Source: Trinickia violacea (GTDB lineage Bacteria > Pseudomonadota > Gammaproteobacteria > Burkholderiales > Burkholderiaceae). From it: a DNA stretch of 64,000 nt. How positions within the stretch are numbered: position 1 is the first letter of the stretch; each line of letters opens with the position of its first letter. Location: positions 930,001 through 994,000 of the forward strand of contig NZ_CP040078.1 in assembly GCF_005280735.1 (NCBI RefSeq). Reading direction: 5' to 3'. The position numbers were made by a program, and so were the translations under genes. Shown here one piece after another: positions 35,417-44,308 of this stretch. The notes beneath the pieces were generated by a model. It did not search any database, was not told where the DNA came from, and worked only from the letters and a program-made list of their open reading frames with translations.

Positions 35417-36043
35417 ATGTGTGCGTTGCAGCGCGTGGCCTGGCCAGCGGTTTGCGGTCTGATTGTGCTGATGTTTGTCGGGTCAGCCAATGCGCACGCC
35501 GTATACCAAGGCGCGGGCGATTTTTACGCCGGGATGCTGCATCCGCTGACGTCGCCGGAACATTTGTTGCCCATGCTGGCACTCGGCGTTCTCGCGGGAC
35601 AGAACGGTCTGAAGCGATGCGAATTCGTGCTTTGGGCGTTTCCGGCCGCTTTGGCTGCCGGCGCGTGCATCGCCCTTGCCATTACGGATCTACACGGGAT
35701 ATTTCTGTTCAACATTGCCTCAGGCGTGCTGTTGGGTTCCCTCGTGGCGGCCGCTTTCAGGCTTCCGTCATGGCTGATTTTGATCCTGGCCGCCGTATTT
35801 GGCCTGAGCCACGGGTATGCAAACGGCGCAGTCATCATGGGCCAAATCCGCCCAGGCGTTTTCATAACAGGCTTAGTGTGCGCGAGTTTCATCCTGATCG
35901 CCTACACGGTTGCCGCGACATCGTTCCTACTGCGGCTACGTCCCACCTGGATTGCCATTGCTGTGCGAGTCGCGGGCAGTTGGGCCGCAGCAATCGGTCT
36001 TCTCGTGCTCAGTCTCAGTCAACGGGCTTTGCTGCTGTCCTAA
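35417..36043 (+). CDS. HupE/UreJ-family membrane protein (second)
   Basis: 208 aa, starts 4 bp after the previous gene. Signal-like first helix ending in SANAHA, then GMLHPLTSPEHLLPMLALGVLAGQ, the same position as the metal-binding first helix of its neighbour, and GLSHGYANGAVI for the second His cluster. The pair may form a hetero-oligomer. It converges with a third, longer family member. Confidence 0.82.
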   Translation: MCALQRVAWPAVCGLIVLMFVGSANAHAVYQGAGDFYAGMLHPLTSPEHLLPMLALGVLAGQNGLKRCEFVLWAFPAALAAGACIALAITDLHGIFLFNIASGVLLGSLVAAAFRLPSWLILILAAVFGLSHGYANGAVIMGQIRPGVFITGLVCASFILIAYTVAATSFLLRLRPTWIAIAVRVAGSWAAAIGLLVLSLSQRALLLS

Positions 36044-36078
36044 AGCCGCCATCTCCACGGCCGTCGAAGTTCTCGTTT

Positions 36079-37212
36079 CTAGAGTGCAAGCACTGTCAGT
36101 CCGGTCGTTCGTTCATAAATCCACATTGTCGCGAAAACGGTGATGGCGGTCGATCCGCCGTATAACGTAGCTACGCGAAACCAACGACTGGAGCGATAGA
36201 TGTACAGAATTGGCAATAGCAGCAGTACCAGCGTGATCTGTCCTAATTCCACACCAATATTGAAGCCGGCAAGCGCTACCGCCAAATGGAATGTGGGGAG
36301 GGCCATGCTGGCGAGCACGCTTGCGAAGCCGAAGCCGTGGATCAAGCCAAAAGCAAACGCGACCAGCCAACGGCGCGTTCGCACCAGCGGAACCATGTTG
36401 TTGACAGCGGAAAGCAGAATGGTCACGGCAATGGCGACTTCCACCCACCGCGACGGCAATGCCACGACGTGAAGCGTGGCGAGTGACAGCGTGATCGCAT
36501 GCGCGGCCGTGAACGCGGTGACGAACTTCAATACATCGATCGTCACGGCCCCCGGAGAGTCGGCAGGGTGCCATCTCCCCCCCTGCAGTACACAGGCGGC
36601 CGGCAACAGCAGTGACAGGAGGAATAGGGCATGGTCGACACCCCGCCAGATGTGCCAGATGCCCTCCACGACGAAGTCGATGAAAATGCGCCCTAACCCC
36701 TTCCCGCGTGCATCCACGATCTCCGTCGGATGATCAAGACCAAGAATGGCCGTGGTCGTCGCGCCGTTGCTCACAACGTGCACGAGGCCTTTGTGCAGCG
36801 TGTCCAGGTCGGCAAATAAACGATAGTCGATCCCGAGCCGAGTCGGTCGAACTGGACAGTCCGCCTTGAATTCCAGAACCGCATACGCGCCGTCGCTATG
36901 GCGGTCGATCAGCATGTCGCCCGGATGAATCACGCACGCTCGCCCGTCACCCGTAATCTTGATCCGCGTGAAAGCGTACGACTTGATGTCCGCCTCGCGG
37001 ATCCGAACCTCGCCCCACGTTAGCGCGCCGTCCCCGTCGGCATCGAGAACGAGCGGGTTATCCAGGTCGCGAAGCGCGATATCCCATCGGCCGGTAATCG
37101 TTTTGTCGCCGACGATTAGCGTCAAGTAACTGTCACTGGGCTTGTGCGCGTCCACTGCGGCGGCCCAGCACAGCATGAGGAGAGCAAGCCACGCGGACGC
37201 ATACCGTTTCAT
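36079..37212 (-). CDS. HupE/UreJ-like protein with large periplasmic domain
   Basis: 377 aa. A signal peptide (cut near VDAHK) leads into a 160-residue periplasmic domain carrying an EF-hand-like loop (DADGDGALTWGE, about 55-66) that could bind calcium. The membrane half begins at EGIWHIWRGVDHALFLLSLLL and has FTAAHAITLSLA and GLIHGFGFASVL, the His motifs of the HupE/UreJ_2 family. Its start overlaps the stop of the upstream TPR gene (ATGA), so the two are coupled. Confidence 0.85.
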   Translation of the reverse strand: MKRYASAWLALLMLCWAAAVDAHKPSDSYLTLIVGDKTITGRWDIALRDLDNPLVLDADGDGALTWGEVRIREADIKSYAFTRIKITGDGRACVIHPGDMLIDRHSDGAYAVLEFKADCPVRPTRLGIDYRLFADLDTLHKGLVHVVSNGATTTAILGLDHPTEIVDARGKGLGRIFIDFVVEGIWHIWRGVDHALFLLSLLLPAACVLQGGRWHPADSPGAVTIDVLKFVTAFTAAHAITLSLATLHVVALPSRWVEVAIAVTILLSAVNNMVPLVRTRRWLVAFAFGLIHGFGFASVLASMALPTFHLAVALAGFNIGVELGQITLVLLLLPILYIYRSSRWFRVATLYGGSTAITVFATMWIYERTTGLTVLAL

Positions 37213-38432
37213 GCGGATGAGACGCTGCGCGTCGCCTGCAGCGCGAGGTCGGCCTCAAGGAAAAAGCTTGCCAGCCGCGCTTCGAGTCTCATCAAAGCCG
37301 GCGTGCGCAATCGTGCGGTCTTCAGCCATATCATCGCGGGCGCGGCACGGGCAGGCTGTCGGGCGGCGATCGCGGCCTCCATCAAAATCCGGCAATCCGC
37401 TACCTCCTTTTGCACCTGCCAATTGGCCTCGGCCAGGTTGAGCGCTTTTTCCGGGTCGTTAAGTAGTTTCAGATTAAAAATGGCTTCCTCGCGCATGTGC
37501 ACGCGATCACCCCGCTCGGCAGACGCCGCGAATCGGCTGCCCAAGTCATCGACATGACGCGCCAAATCGGCATTCAGCCCTGCCTGTTTCTCTGCGAGCG
37601 CTAGACGAAGGAGCAGGTTGTCGTTGCGGATGTCGCCCGCCAAGAGGGCGAGGACCTCCCTTGGCCGATTCTGGTCGAGCAGAAAGTCAGCCCACGCCGC
37701 TCTCAGGTACGCGTCGCGCGGATTGGCGGCGAGTGCGTTGCGAAAGAACTTTTCGGCATCCGTCTGCCTGCCCGTCCAGACCGCGGTTTCGGCTTGACTT
37801 ACCAGCAGCCACGGGTAGAGCGAATCCTTCGGCGCTATCTGCGCGGCGAGACGTTGCAGAAGGAGATAAGCCTGGTCGGCCATGCCGCTGACCGACGCTA
37901 CATTGGCGAGGCATATCCCGGCGATGACGGTATTCGTCAATATGAGCCGACCGCAACTCTGCTTGGCCTCCAAATAGTGGCCTTGAACTTGGAGGATACT
38001 CGCACGTATCAGCCAGGCGTCCGGATTGTCGGGCTGGGCGCGAATTGAGTGTTCGAGATCGTCGAGCGCGCTCGCGAAGAGATGATTGCTTTGCCGAACG
38101 CGGGCGCGCAACACCAATGCGCGCGGCGGCGGGTTTGGCTGTCGCAGCCACGGTTCGATTGCGGCCTCGGCCTGCCCCAGGTCGCGCGGGTCTTGATCGC
38201 GCCGAAAGCGCTCCAAGTGGCGCTTCGCGAGTTCGGCCGCAAGGTCGAAACTGTGGCCGTCCGCGGCCAGTGCTGCCTGCAGGCTCGCGATGGTCGAATT
38301 AAGCGCATCGTGCGCACGGGGCGGGAGCGTTTCGAGCACCTGTGAGTCCTCTTGCGGCCGTACCGGGGCGGCGTCCGCCAAGGCACCCGCGAACCCGGCG
38401 AAGAGACATGCTCCGCACAGTACGCGTTGCAC
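37209..38432 (-). CDS. Exported TPR protein
   Basis: About 407 aa with a signal peptide if started at the GTG at 38432 (LCGACLFAGFAGALADA), which has GGAAGG upstream; the frame is open to 38618. The rest is helical repeats: SALDDLEHSIRAQPDNPDAW, DAEKFFRNALAANPRDAYLRAAWADFL and DPEKALNLAEANWQ are TPR-like units. It sits between a DUF4331 gene and a HupE/UreJ-like gene on one strand; this trio is one I have seen together in other proteobacteria, so the TPR protein may hold the other two in a periplasmic complex (inference). Confidence 0.78.
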   Translation of the reverse strand: MQRVLCGACLFAGFAGALADAAPVRPQEDSQVLETLPPRAHDALNSTIASLQAALAADGHSFDLAAELAKRHLERFRRDQDPRDLGQAEAAIEPWLRQPNPPPRALVLRARVRQSNHLFASALDDLEHSIRAQPDNPDAWLIRASILQVQGHYLEAKQSCGRLILTNTVIAGICLANVASVSGMADQAYLLLQRLAAQIAPKDSLYPWLLVSQAETAVWTGRQTDAEKFFRNALAANPRDAYLRAAWADFLLDQNRPREVLALLAGDIRNDNLLLRLALAEKQAGLNADLARHVDDLGSRFAASAERGDRVHMREEAIFNLKLLNDPEKALNLAEANWQVQKEVADCRILMEAAIAARQPARAAPAMIWLKTARLRTPALMRLEARLASFFLEADLALQATRSVSSA

Positions 38433-38604
38433 GCGGGTAACCCTTCCAGCGACCGGGGTTCGGTTCAAACGATAGGCTCGCTGCACCTTGGGGGTGCTTG
38501 ATATTATTCGGGCCACGTCGGCTCTTGCGAACGGAAAGTCGCCAAGTTCAACGCCGATGCACTGTGATCCGGTGCAACTCATACTGATTGCGCTAACCCG
38601 ATCA

Positions 38605-40107
38605 TCAATTGGTCGCACCAGGGATCGGCGTCGTCAGATAAGGAAATGAATTATCGAATACGCTGTCGTCGATTGCTGCGCCGTCTGTCAGCGGCGCCGC
38701 TCCGGCTGGCGCGTCGGCCGGCGAGCAGCCAAAGATTTTCGGATTGTTGAATGTGCACAGGACGCCTATCACCACCCTGAGTGACGCCGTGACGACGTCG
38801 TCCCCGGGTCGCCGTCCGTTTGGGAAGCCCGCGTTGTCTCCAACCAGGACGCCCAGATTCCTCTGACTGCCTTTGGGTGTGGGCGGAATAGACGTATTCA
38901 AGCGCAACATTTCAGACGCTGTGACCGTACTTAGCTGGTTGAGCCCCTGAAATCCTGTGAGGAACGTAAAAACCAGATCGACGCGCGGAAAGTTTGTCGG
39001 CGCTTTCGCCGCGGGGAACAGGCTCTCGATCAGTGCTGGAAGTGTGGGATTCGTCACATATTCGGCAAACTGCGCGTCGTTCGCGGGCGTCGAATTGTTG
39101 AATTTGTCCTTGTCCTTCAGACCAATCACGAGTTCGTTGACCAGTGGCATCCCGAGTCGGGAAACTTGTATCCACCCCCCCTCTGATTTTTCTGGCGTGC
39201 TGTTTGCGCTACCTGGATTTAAAGCAAGCAGCTTCTCCTGGCGAACGCTTGACGTCGTCCAGCCTCCAATGACCGGGGAGCCGCTCCCGCCCATCAGACA
39301 TGCGGTCGGCACTTCGAGCGCGATAGACGTGATGTTCTTGTCGGCCAAATCATTCGAATTACCGTTTCGTGGCCCAAGCGGATTGAGGTTGAGCAAGTCG
39401 AACGTCTTGCCGAGCGCCACCGCAAACGACTCCTTTCGCTGGCCCACAAAAACGCGCCCCGGAGATCCGCACCCGGGAATGTTGATCGTGTAAATATATT
39501 GCCGCGCGTAGCGGGCGTAATCGCTAGCGCTGCCGAACGTCTTGGTCCCTATGAAGTCCGTTGGTTTGGTGAACGTTGTAATACCGCCCGGGCCTGTGAC
39601 CGCTTCCCCAGAATGGTCGTGACCGGTGCCACGCAATACGTTAAGCGTGTACGTTTCGTTGACGTTCAGCTTCGATGAATCGCCCGCCGACACCGGGCCC
39701 GCCTGAACAAGAGGAATCGGCACCTGCTTGCCGCCGACATTCAGCGCGATATTGCCCACCGTATTCTTGAAACGAAACTGAAACGTGAGATGCGCTCTGG
39801 CATCGCCGACGTTGTCGATATGAATTTCGTACAGTGCGTCAGGGTCGAGGGCGAAGTAATTCGGGCCGCCGTACGCATCCTCCAAAGGCGAGTAGTTGGC
39901 GATCAACGTCACATAGCCGCGTCGGTTCGGTTCATAGCTATTGAACATGTAGAAGTCGGTGCCATCTACCTTCGGCATCGTCGTAATCAGCGGCGCTTCA
40001 CGATGGCTCGACGCATAAGCACCGCCCACGGCGGCGTACAAAAGTACTGCTGCCGTGAGTACCTGCATTGATGCGAAGTAGACCGGCCGATCCTTCGAAG
40101 TGAGCAT
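38605..40107 (-). CDS. DUF4331 family exported protein
   Basis: 500 aa with signal peptide (cut near AYAS, about 33). The mature start SSHREAPLIT and the DGTDFYMFNSYEPNRRGYVTL segment are DUF4331 hallmarks, as is the C-terminal NGRRPGDDVVTASLRV. The function of the family is unknown; the fold is probably beta-rich, and several conserved acids (D in DGTDFYMF) may bind metal. GAGGAG precedes the ATG. First gene of the DUF4331-TPR-HupE/UreJ set on this strand, with a 170-bp gap to the TPR gene. Confidence 0.85.
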   Translation of the reverse strand: MLTSKDRPVYFASMQVLTAAVLLYAAVGGAYASSHREAPLITTMPKVDGTDFYMFNSYEPNRRGYVTLIANYSPLEDAYGGPNYFALDPDALYEIHIDNVGDARAHLTFQFRFKNTVGNIALNVGGKQVPIPLVQAGPVSAGDSSKLNVNETYTLNVLRGTGHDHSGEAVTGPGGITTFTKPTDFIGTKTFGSASDYARYARQYIYTINIPGCGSPGRVFVGQRKESFAVALGKTFDLLNLNPLGPRNGNSNDLADKNITSIALEVPTACLMGGSGSPVIGGWTTSSVRQEKLLALNPGSANSTPEKSEGGWIQVSRLGMPLVNELVIGLKDKDKFNNSTPANDAQFAEYVTNPTLPALIESLFPAAKAPTNFPRVDLVFTFLTGFQGLNQLSTVTASEMLRLNTSIPPTPKGSQRNLGVLVGDNAGFPNGRRPGDDVVTASLRVVIGVLCTFNNPKIFGCSPADAPAGAAPLTDGAAIDDSVFDNSFPYLTTPIPGATN

Positions 40108-40589
40108 GGCAACTCCTCAAAGATACGACGCCGCCAGCAGACTGCTCGGGATGAGTCTCTTTCTCTGTATAGACGTCTTCCCATGAAAAGGCGGACAAAA
40201 CCAATGCGGGATTTTCCACTAGCCGCCGGTATCACCTGCGAGATCGATATGAGCTTCGCTTCGGCGGCAGGTACGTCGGCCGCAAAGTTCGCATGGAGCT
40301 GGACCTGGTCGAGATACGGGTAACCGTCTACGGTTGCCTTGATCGCCAGCGGCATTTTTTTGTCAGATCCATCTGACTTTCGCCGGCATCGGGTGGAATA
40401 CAACGGACATCGCCCGTCGTCGGCGATCGTCGCAATGCGGCCGCGTTCGACTAGACCATCCGTTACGAACAAGTCTCCTTGCGGTGTGCTAAATCTCGCG
40501 TCGTGGCCCCCGTGGGTCGTCGGGGTTTGCGGTGCCTGGATACGAATGACTATCCAGGTGCACTCCGCATGGCCGGTCCCCGACGCCGT
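40108..40589. other. 480-bp region without a confident gene
   Basis: On the minus strand, 40180-40400 reads in one frame as TVDGYPYLDQVQLHANF and AAEAKLISISQVIPAAS, and in a second frame as NPALVLSAFSWEDVY. Both have coding character, so a small gene may have been here and been shifted out of frame, but I cannot name it. The promoter of the DUF4331 operon should also be here. Confidence 0.35.
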
Positions 40590-40904
40590 TCAGTCGAGTC
40601 CGCCCGCCTGGCCGCTCGCCTTGTCGGTCAGTGCCACGGTCTCGAAATAGCTGATTGTCGGCTCTGTGCCGTAGCGGGCGCGGATTCCGGCGAGCCATTC
40701 GCCGGAATAGAAGCGTTCGGCGGACTCCTGGCTTTCCCACATGTAGACGCCGCCCGCGACCTTGCCGTCACGGGCACAGATGAACTGCTTGCGTAGGAAG
40801 CCCGGAATCCTGAGGAAATCCGGTGCAATCTTCGTGAAGTGGACGCGGCACTCCTCGAGGCCAATGCCGGGCGGCAGGTCGTAGAGGACGATGGCTGTAA
40901 TCAT
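40590..40904 (-). CDS. YdhR/monooxygenase-like small protein
   Basis: A 104-aa dimeric alpha/beta-barrel protein: MITAIVLYDLPPGIGLEECR, PGFLRKQFICARDGKVAGGV, WESQESAERFYSGEW. The pattern is that of the YdhR-like putative monooxygenases, with no proven reaction. The start at 40904 has AAGGAG seven bases upstream; the frame extends to 41021 without one. Monocistronic. Confidence 0.8.
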   Translation of the reverse strand: MITAIVLYDLPPGIGLEECRVHFTKIAPDFLRIPGFLRKQFICARDGKVAGGVYMWESQESAERFYSGEWLAGIRARYGTEPTISYFETVALTDKASGQAGGLD

Positions 40905-41039
40905 ACGTGTCTCCTTGGGTCGAGGGGGCCGGGACTTGCGGAAAGCCCAGGTACTCACGGTCGCGCGACCAAGATACGCGTCCCGTACGTTCGGACTCGT
41001 GGTCAGCAAGCAGGCGGCCAACGCGCCATCGAAACTTTA

Positions 41040-41225
41040 GTGAAGCAGGTGTTCCAGCTGAAGCCTCAAATCGCAATACGGTTGAACGTGAGGATGAACA
41101 ACCTGAGAGCCACCTCGTGCTACCGAAAGTGCGGCTTTGTTGACATCGCCACCGGTGTAAAGACAAATCAAGACGGCGAGATCGTCAACTTCTTAACAAT
41201 GGAACTCCGCCCTCGCGTCCAGTGA
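41040..41225 (+). pseudogene. C-terminal fragment of a GNAT acetyltransferase
   Basis: The last 60 codons of the frame read QIAIRLNVRMNNLRATSCYRKCGF and end INFLTMEL-like (IVNFLTMELRPR). The V-x-x-x-N-x-x-A-x-x-x-Y-x-x-x-GF pattern is the C-terminal motif of GNAT enzymes. The acetyl-CoA-binding R/Q-x-x-G-x-G/A part is missing, so this is a remnant. Confidence 0.6.
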
Positions 41226-41241
41226 CCTAAGGGAGGCGTTG

Positions 41242-41871
41242 TTAAAAGACCGCATACAGTTCAAATGTCGCCGCGACCGCTTCTTCGATCGCTTCGAGGC
41301 TCGCCTCGGGTCTGAGCGCGCTTTTGAATACCTCGCAGTGTTTCTCGCTCACGCCTTCCATGGCACGAAGGGCTTGCTTTGGGCCCAAATACCACTGACC
41401 ACGCACGGCGAAGTAATCTTCAAGCAGCGAGAACAACAGCCAATGACGTCGGTAGTCGCCTTCGGTATCGCCTTTTCCGGCCCGCCTTAGCATCTTCTCT
41501 GCCCAAGCCCTCCGAATCGCAATTTCACTTTCGGATAGCTGTTCTGGCCCAGCATGAAATCGAGCACTCACTTCCGTAAGCACTTGATCTCCGAATGCGT
41601 CTCGCTGGAACAGGACTCGGCCCCCATGAATCCGAATCCAGTCAGGTTCAGCCTCGTCATTTGTGGCGTGAATGAACATATCGAGGTACAGGCCGTTCCA
41701 CAGCGATGCGACGCGCTGACGACCTCCAGCATCGCGAAACGCAATCACGTCGATGTCACTCGTCGCGTCCCAATCGTCGCGTGCGCGCGAACCGTAAAGA
41801 ATCGCAGTATGGCAATCGTAGGTTCTATGAAGCTCGGCAGACAGGTTTATCAACACGTCGTTATCGAGCAT
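41242..41871 (-). CDS. Nucleotidyltransferase-domain protein
   Basis: 209 aa. The N-terminal domain has the minimal nucleotidyltransferase signature GSRARDDWDATSDIDV (about 27-42) with two catalytic Asp, and a third acid in YLDMFIH. The second half is helical. Proteins of this kind modify small molecules or proteins with AMP or serve in toxin-antitoxin pairs; there is no HEPN partner here. It lies between two gene fragments. Confidence 0.8.
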   Translation of the reverse strand: MLDNDVLINLSAELHRTYDCHTAILYGSRARDDWDATSDIDVIAFRDAGGRQRVASLWNGLYLDMFIHATNDEAEPDWIRIHGGRVLFQRDAFGDQVLTEVSARFHAGPEQLSESEIAIRRAWAEKMLRRAGKGDTEGDYRRHWLLFSLLEDYFAVRGQWYLGPKQALRAMEGVSEKHCEVFKSALRPEASLEAIEEAVAATFELYAVF

Positions 41872-42224
41872 CAGTCGCCTCGACCGCGTTTGATACGGTT
41901 GTTAGCGGGCAGACGCCTATAGCGGCCTGCAGCGGGAAGTGTGGTGCGCGGCTCGGGGCGAGCGAGCGAAGATGGGGGTGCGCTTGCACCCGTGGCCATT
42001 GATCAAATCCGTTGTCCGTGCATATACAGCCGCACCTATGAGGGCGGTGGTGGCAAAGGCGATGCATCGGAAAATGGATTTACATCGGAACGTTTCGGTC
42101 CAGCTGCTGGGATTTTGCGCATCCTAAGTCAGAACAAACGCGACACGCAAGTTGATCTTTTAATATCTAACGCTCACCCGTAACTTTCGATCGGGTCCTG
42201 CTGTAATGCGAAGAAGCAAAGGAG

Positions 42225-42330
42225 TCTACGAAGGATGCCAAGTGCCAGTGCGGGAAGCTCTCCGTGAATTTACCCGGCCCGAGCTTATCGGTTGTCGCTT
42301 GTCATTGCAGCGACTGCCTCGGTTGAGGTC
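42225..42330 (+). pseudogene. N-terminal fragment of a GFA/CENP-V-like protein
   Basis: The frame reads AKCQCGKLSVNLPGP, then VVACHCSDC, the zinc-binding C-x-C and C-H-C-x-x-C motifs of the GFA (glutathione-dependent formaldehyde-activating-like) family. It stops just after, lacks an in-frame start codon and ends near the 3' end of the aldo/keto reductase gene, so only the first quarter of the gene survives. The 350 bp before it show no gene. Confidence 0.6.
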
Positions 42331-43182
42331 TCACCCCTCCAGTTTCCTCTCACTCATCCATTTGACGATTCCCGGATCTTGATGCGAGAAGAAGCTGCTT
42401 TCCCGTGTATCCAATCCGGCAATCAGAGCGAAATCCGACTCGTCGAGCTGAAAGTCAAAAACGTCTAGGTTCTCAACCATTCTTTCCTTGCGCACAGACT
42501 TCGCCAGGGCGACGATCCCGCGCTGAACCAGCCAGCGCAGAACCACCTGGCCGACGGATTTCCCGTGCTTCACGGCGATTTGCTGCAGGATGTCGTTATG
42601 GAAGAGATTGTTCTTGCCCTCGGCAAAGGGCGCCCACGCCACGCACTGAACGCCGATGCTCTTCATGAAATCGGCGCTTTCGACCTGCTGATGAAACGGG
42701 TTGACTTCCACCTGATTGACGGCTGGCGCAATTTCATTGAACGCCTTGATGTCCATTAGGCGATCAGGGTAGAAGTTGCTCACGCCAATCGCACGGACCT
42801 TGCCTTGGCGAAGGGCATTTTCCATCGCGCGCCAAGCGCCATGTACATCGTTGTAGGGCTGATGGATCAGGTAGAGGTCGACATAGTCGAGCTGCAGGCG
42901 GCGCAGTGAAGTGTCGATCGCTTGCTGAGTGCGCTCGTAGCCAGCGTCTTGCACCCAGAGCTTGGTGGTAACGAAGAGCGCGTCCCTCGCGACGCCGCTC
43001 TTCTTGATGCCTTTGCCGACCGCCTCTTCGTTCATATAAGACGCGGCAGTGTCGATGTGGCGGTAGCCGGCGTCGATCGCGTCGATCACGCACCGCTCGC
43101 ATTCGTCGCTGTCGCGTATCTGGAAGACGCCGAAGCCGAGGACAGGCATTTCGATGCCATTGTTGAGCGTCACGTGTTGCAT
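42331..43182 (-). CDS. Aldo/keto reductase (AKR family, DkgA-like)
   Basis: An NADPH-dependent carbonyl reductase of 283 aa with a TIM barrel. The catalytic residues are visible: Asp in YRHIDTAASYMNEE (about 45), the Tyr in the same stretch, Lys in FVTTKLWV and His in LIHQPYND. The C-terminal LAKSVRKERMVENLDVFDF binds the 2'-phosphate of NADPH. The start at 43182 has AGGAAA upstream. It follows a second reductase 30 bp away on the same strand, so both are likely controlled by the divergent LysR. Confidence 0.92.
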   Translation of the reverse strand: MQHVTLNNGIEMPVLGFGVFQIRDSDECERCVIDAIDAGYRHIDTAASYMNEEAVGKGIKKSGVARDALFVTTKLWVQDAGYERTQQAIDTSLRRLQLDYVDLYLIHQPYNDVHGAWRAMENALRQGKVRAIGVSNFYPDRLMDIKAFNEIAPAVNQVEVNPFHQQVESADFMKSIGVQCVAWAPFAEGKNNLFHNDILQQIAVKHGKSVGQVVLRWLVQRGIVALAKSVRKERMVENLDVFDFQLDESDFALIAGLDTRESSFFSHQDPGIVKWMSERKLEG

Positions 43183-43213
43183 ATCTATTTCCTGTCTCTT
43201 GGATTGCTCGGCA

Positions 43214-44197
43214 CTAGCGGTCAACGCGTTGCTGAATGTGGGCCGGATAGCGCTCTCCGACTATCTGGATGTCGCGCAAGGCTGATTCGATCGCCGTCAG
43301 ATCGTCCGCGGACAGCTCCACGGCTGCGGCCCCCACGTTCTCTTTCAACCGGTGCAGCTTCGTGGTGCCCGGTATCGGCACGATCCACTGCTTTTGCGCG
43401 AGCAGCCACGCGAGTGCGATCTGCGCTCGCGTTACGCTTTTTGCGTCCGCGATTTGTCCGAGCACGTCGACGAGCGCCGCATTCGCCTTGCGATTCTCTT
43501 CGGAAAAGCGAGGCACGACGTTACGAAAATCGTTCGAGGCGAACTCGGTGCTTGCGTTGATCGCGCCGGTCAGGAAGCCCTTGCCCAATGGACTGAAAGG
43601 AACGAAGCCGATACCGAGCTCTTCGAGCGTCGGGAGCACCGACTGCTCCGGCTCGCGCCACCACAACGAGTATTCGCTTTGCAGCGCAGCGACCGGCTGT
43701 ACCGCATGAGCACGACGAATCGTCTGCGCGCCGGCCTCCGACAAACCGAAGTGTTTGACCTTGCCTTCCCGGATGAGGTCTTTCACGGTTCCCGCAACTT
43801 CTTCGATCGGAACGTTCGGATCGACGCGATGTTGATAGAACAGATCGATACGATCGGTTTTGAGGCGCTTCAACGACGCTTCGGCGACCGCCCGGATGCG
43901 TTCGGGGCGGCTGTCGACGGGCTTCTTCGAATCGCCGTCCTGAAAGCCGAACTTCGTCGCGATCACGATCTGATCACGAAACGGGGCGACCGCTTCGCCC
44001 ACCAGTTCCTCGTTGACGAACGGACCGTAGCACTCGGCCGTGTCGAAGAACGTGACGCCCGCTTCGAACGCCGACCGGATGAGGGTGATGCCGTCGACTC
44101 TTTCGACAGCGGGGCCGTACCCGAAGCTGAGGCCCATGCAACCCAGACCGATCGCTGAAACCTCGAGTCCACTGTTACCCAGCTTGCGCTTTTGCAT
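43214..44197 (-). CDS. Aldo/keto reductase (YajO/AKR13-like)
   Basis: 327 aa. It opens with KRKLGNSGLEVSAIGLGCMGLS, has the catalytic Asp/Tyr in FFDTAECYGPF, Lys in VIATKFGF and His in YQHRVDPNVP, and the NADPH segment IVPIPGTTKLHRLKENVGA. These are typical of the aldo/keto reductases that reduce aldehydes or ketones in stress or aromatic metabolism. First gene of a two-gene unit, divergent from a LysR regulator, with the operator palindrome between. Confidence 0.93.
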   Translation of the reverse strand: MQKRKLGNSGLEVSAIGLGCMGLSFGYGPAVERVDGITLIRSAFEAGVTFFDTAECYGPFVNEELVGEAVAPFRDQIVIATKFGFQDGDSKKPVDSRPERIRAVAEASLKRLKTDRIDLFYQHRVDPNVPIEEVAGTVKDLIREGKVKHFGLSEAGAQTIRRAHAVQPVAALQSEYSLWWREPEQSVLPTLEELGIGFVPFSPLGKGFLTGAINASTEFASNDFRNVVPRFSEENRKANAALVDVLGQIADAKSVTRAQIALAWLLAQKQWIVPIPGTTKLHRLKENVGAAAVELSADDLTAIESALRDIQIVGERYPAHIQQRVDR

Positions 44198-44280
44198 TGC
44201 TCTATCTCCGTCGGATTGCCTGTGGCATTGGGAGAATCAAGCTTAGTCTGCTGCGACAGGTTCAACAATCGGTCTACAAT

Positions 44281-44296
44281 TTCATAAGCTTATGAA
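44281..44296. promoter_or_regulatory. Perfect 16-bp palindrome, LysR operator candidate
   Basis: TTCATAAGCTTATGAA is fully self-complementary. It ends 12 bp before the LysR start codon and lies about 84 bp upstream of the divergent reductase gene, so binding would repress lysR and could activate the reductases, the usual LysR arrangement. Confidence 0.6.
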
Positions 44297-44308
44297 CATT
44301 GCTCAACT

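Noticed and set aside
34573..36165. Long plus-strand open frame of 530 codons over the HupE genes
   Set aside because: It is a shadow of the two HupE/UreJ genes in another phase; its translation is rich in Arg, Cys and His with no motif.
39987..40472. Minus-strand open frame of 161 codons
   Set aside because: Its second half overlaps the signal peptide of the DUF4331 protein in another phase; only the first part looks coding, so it is described as a possible remnant.
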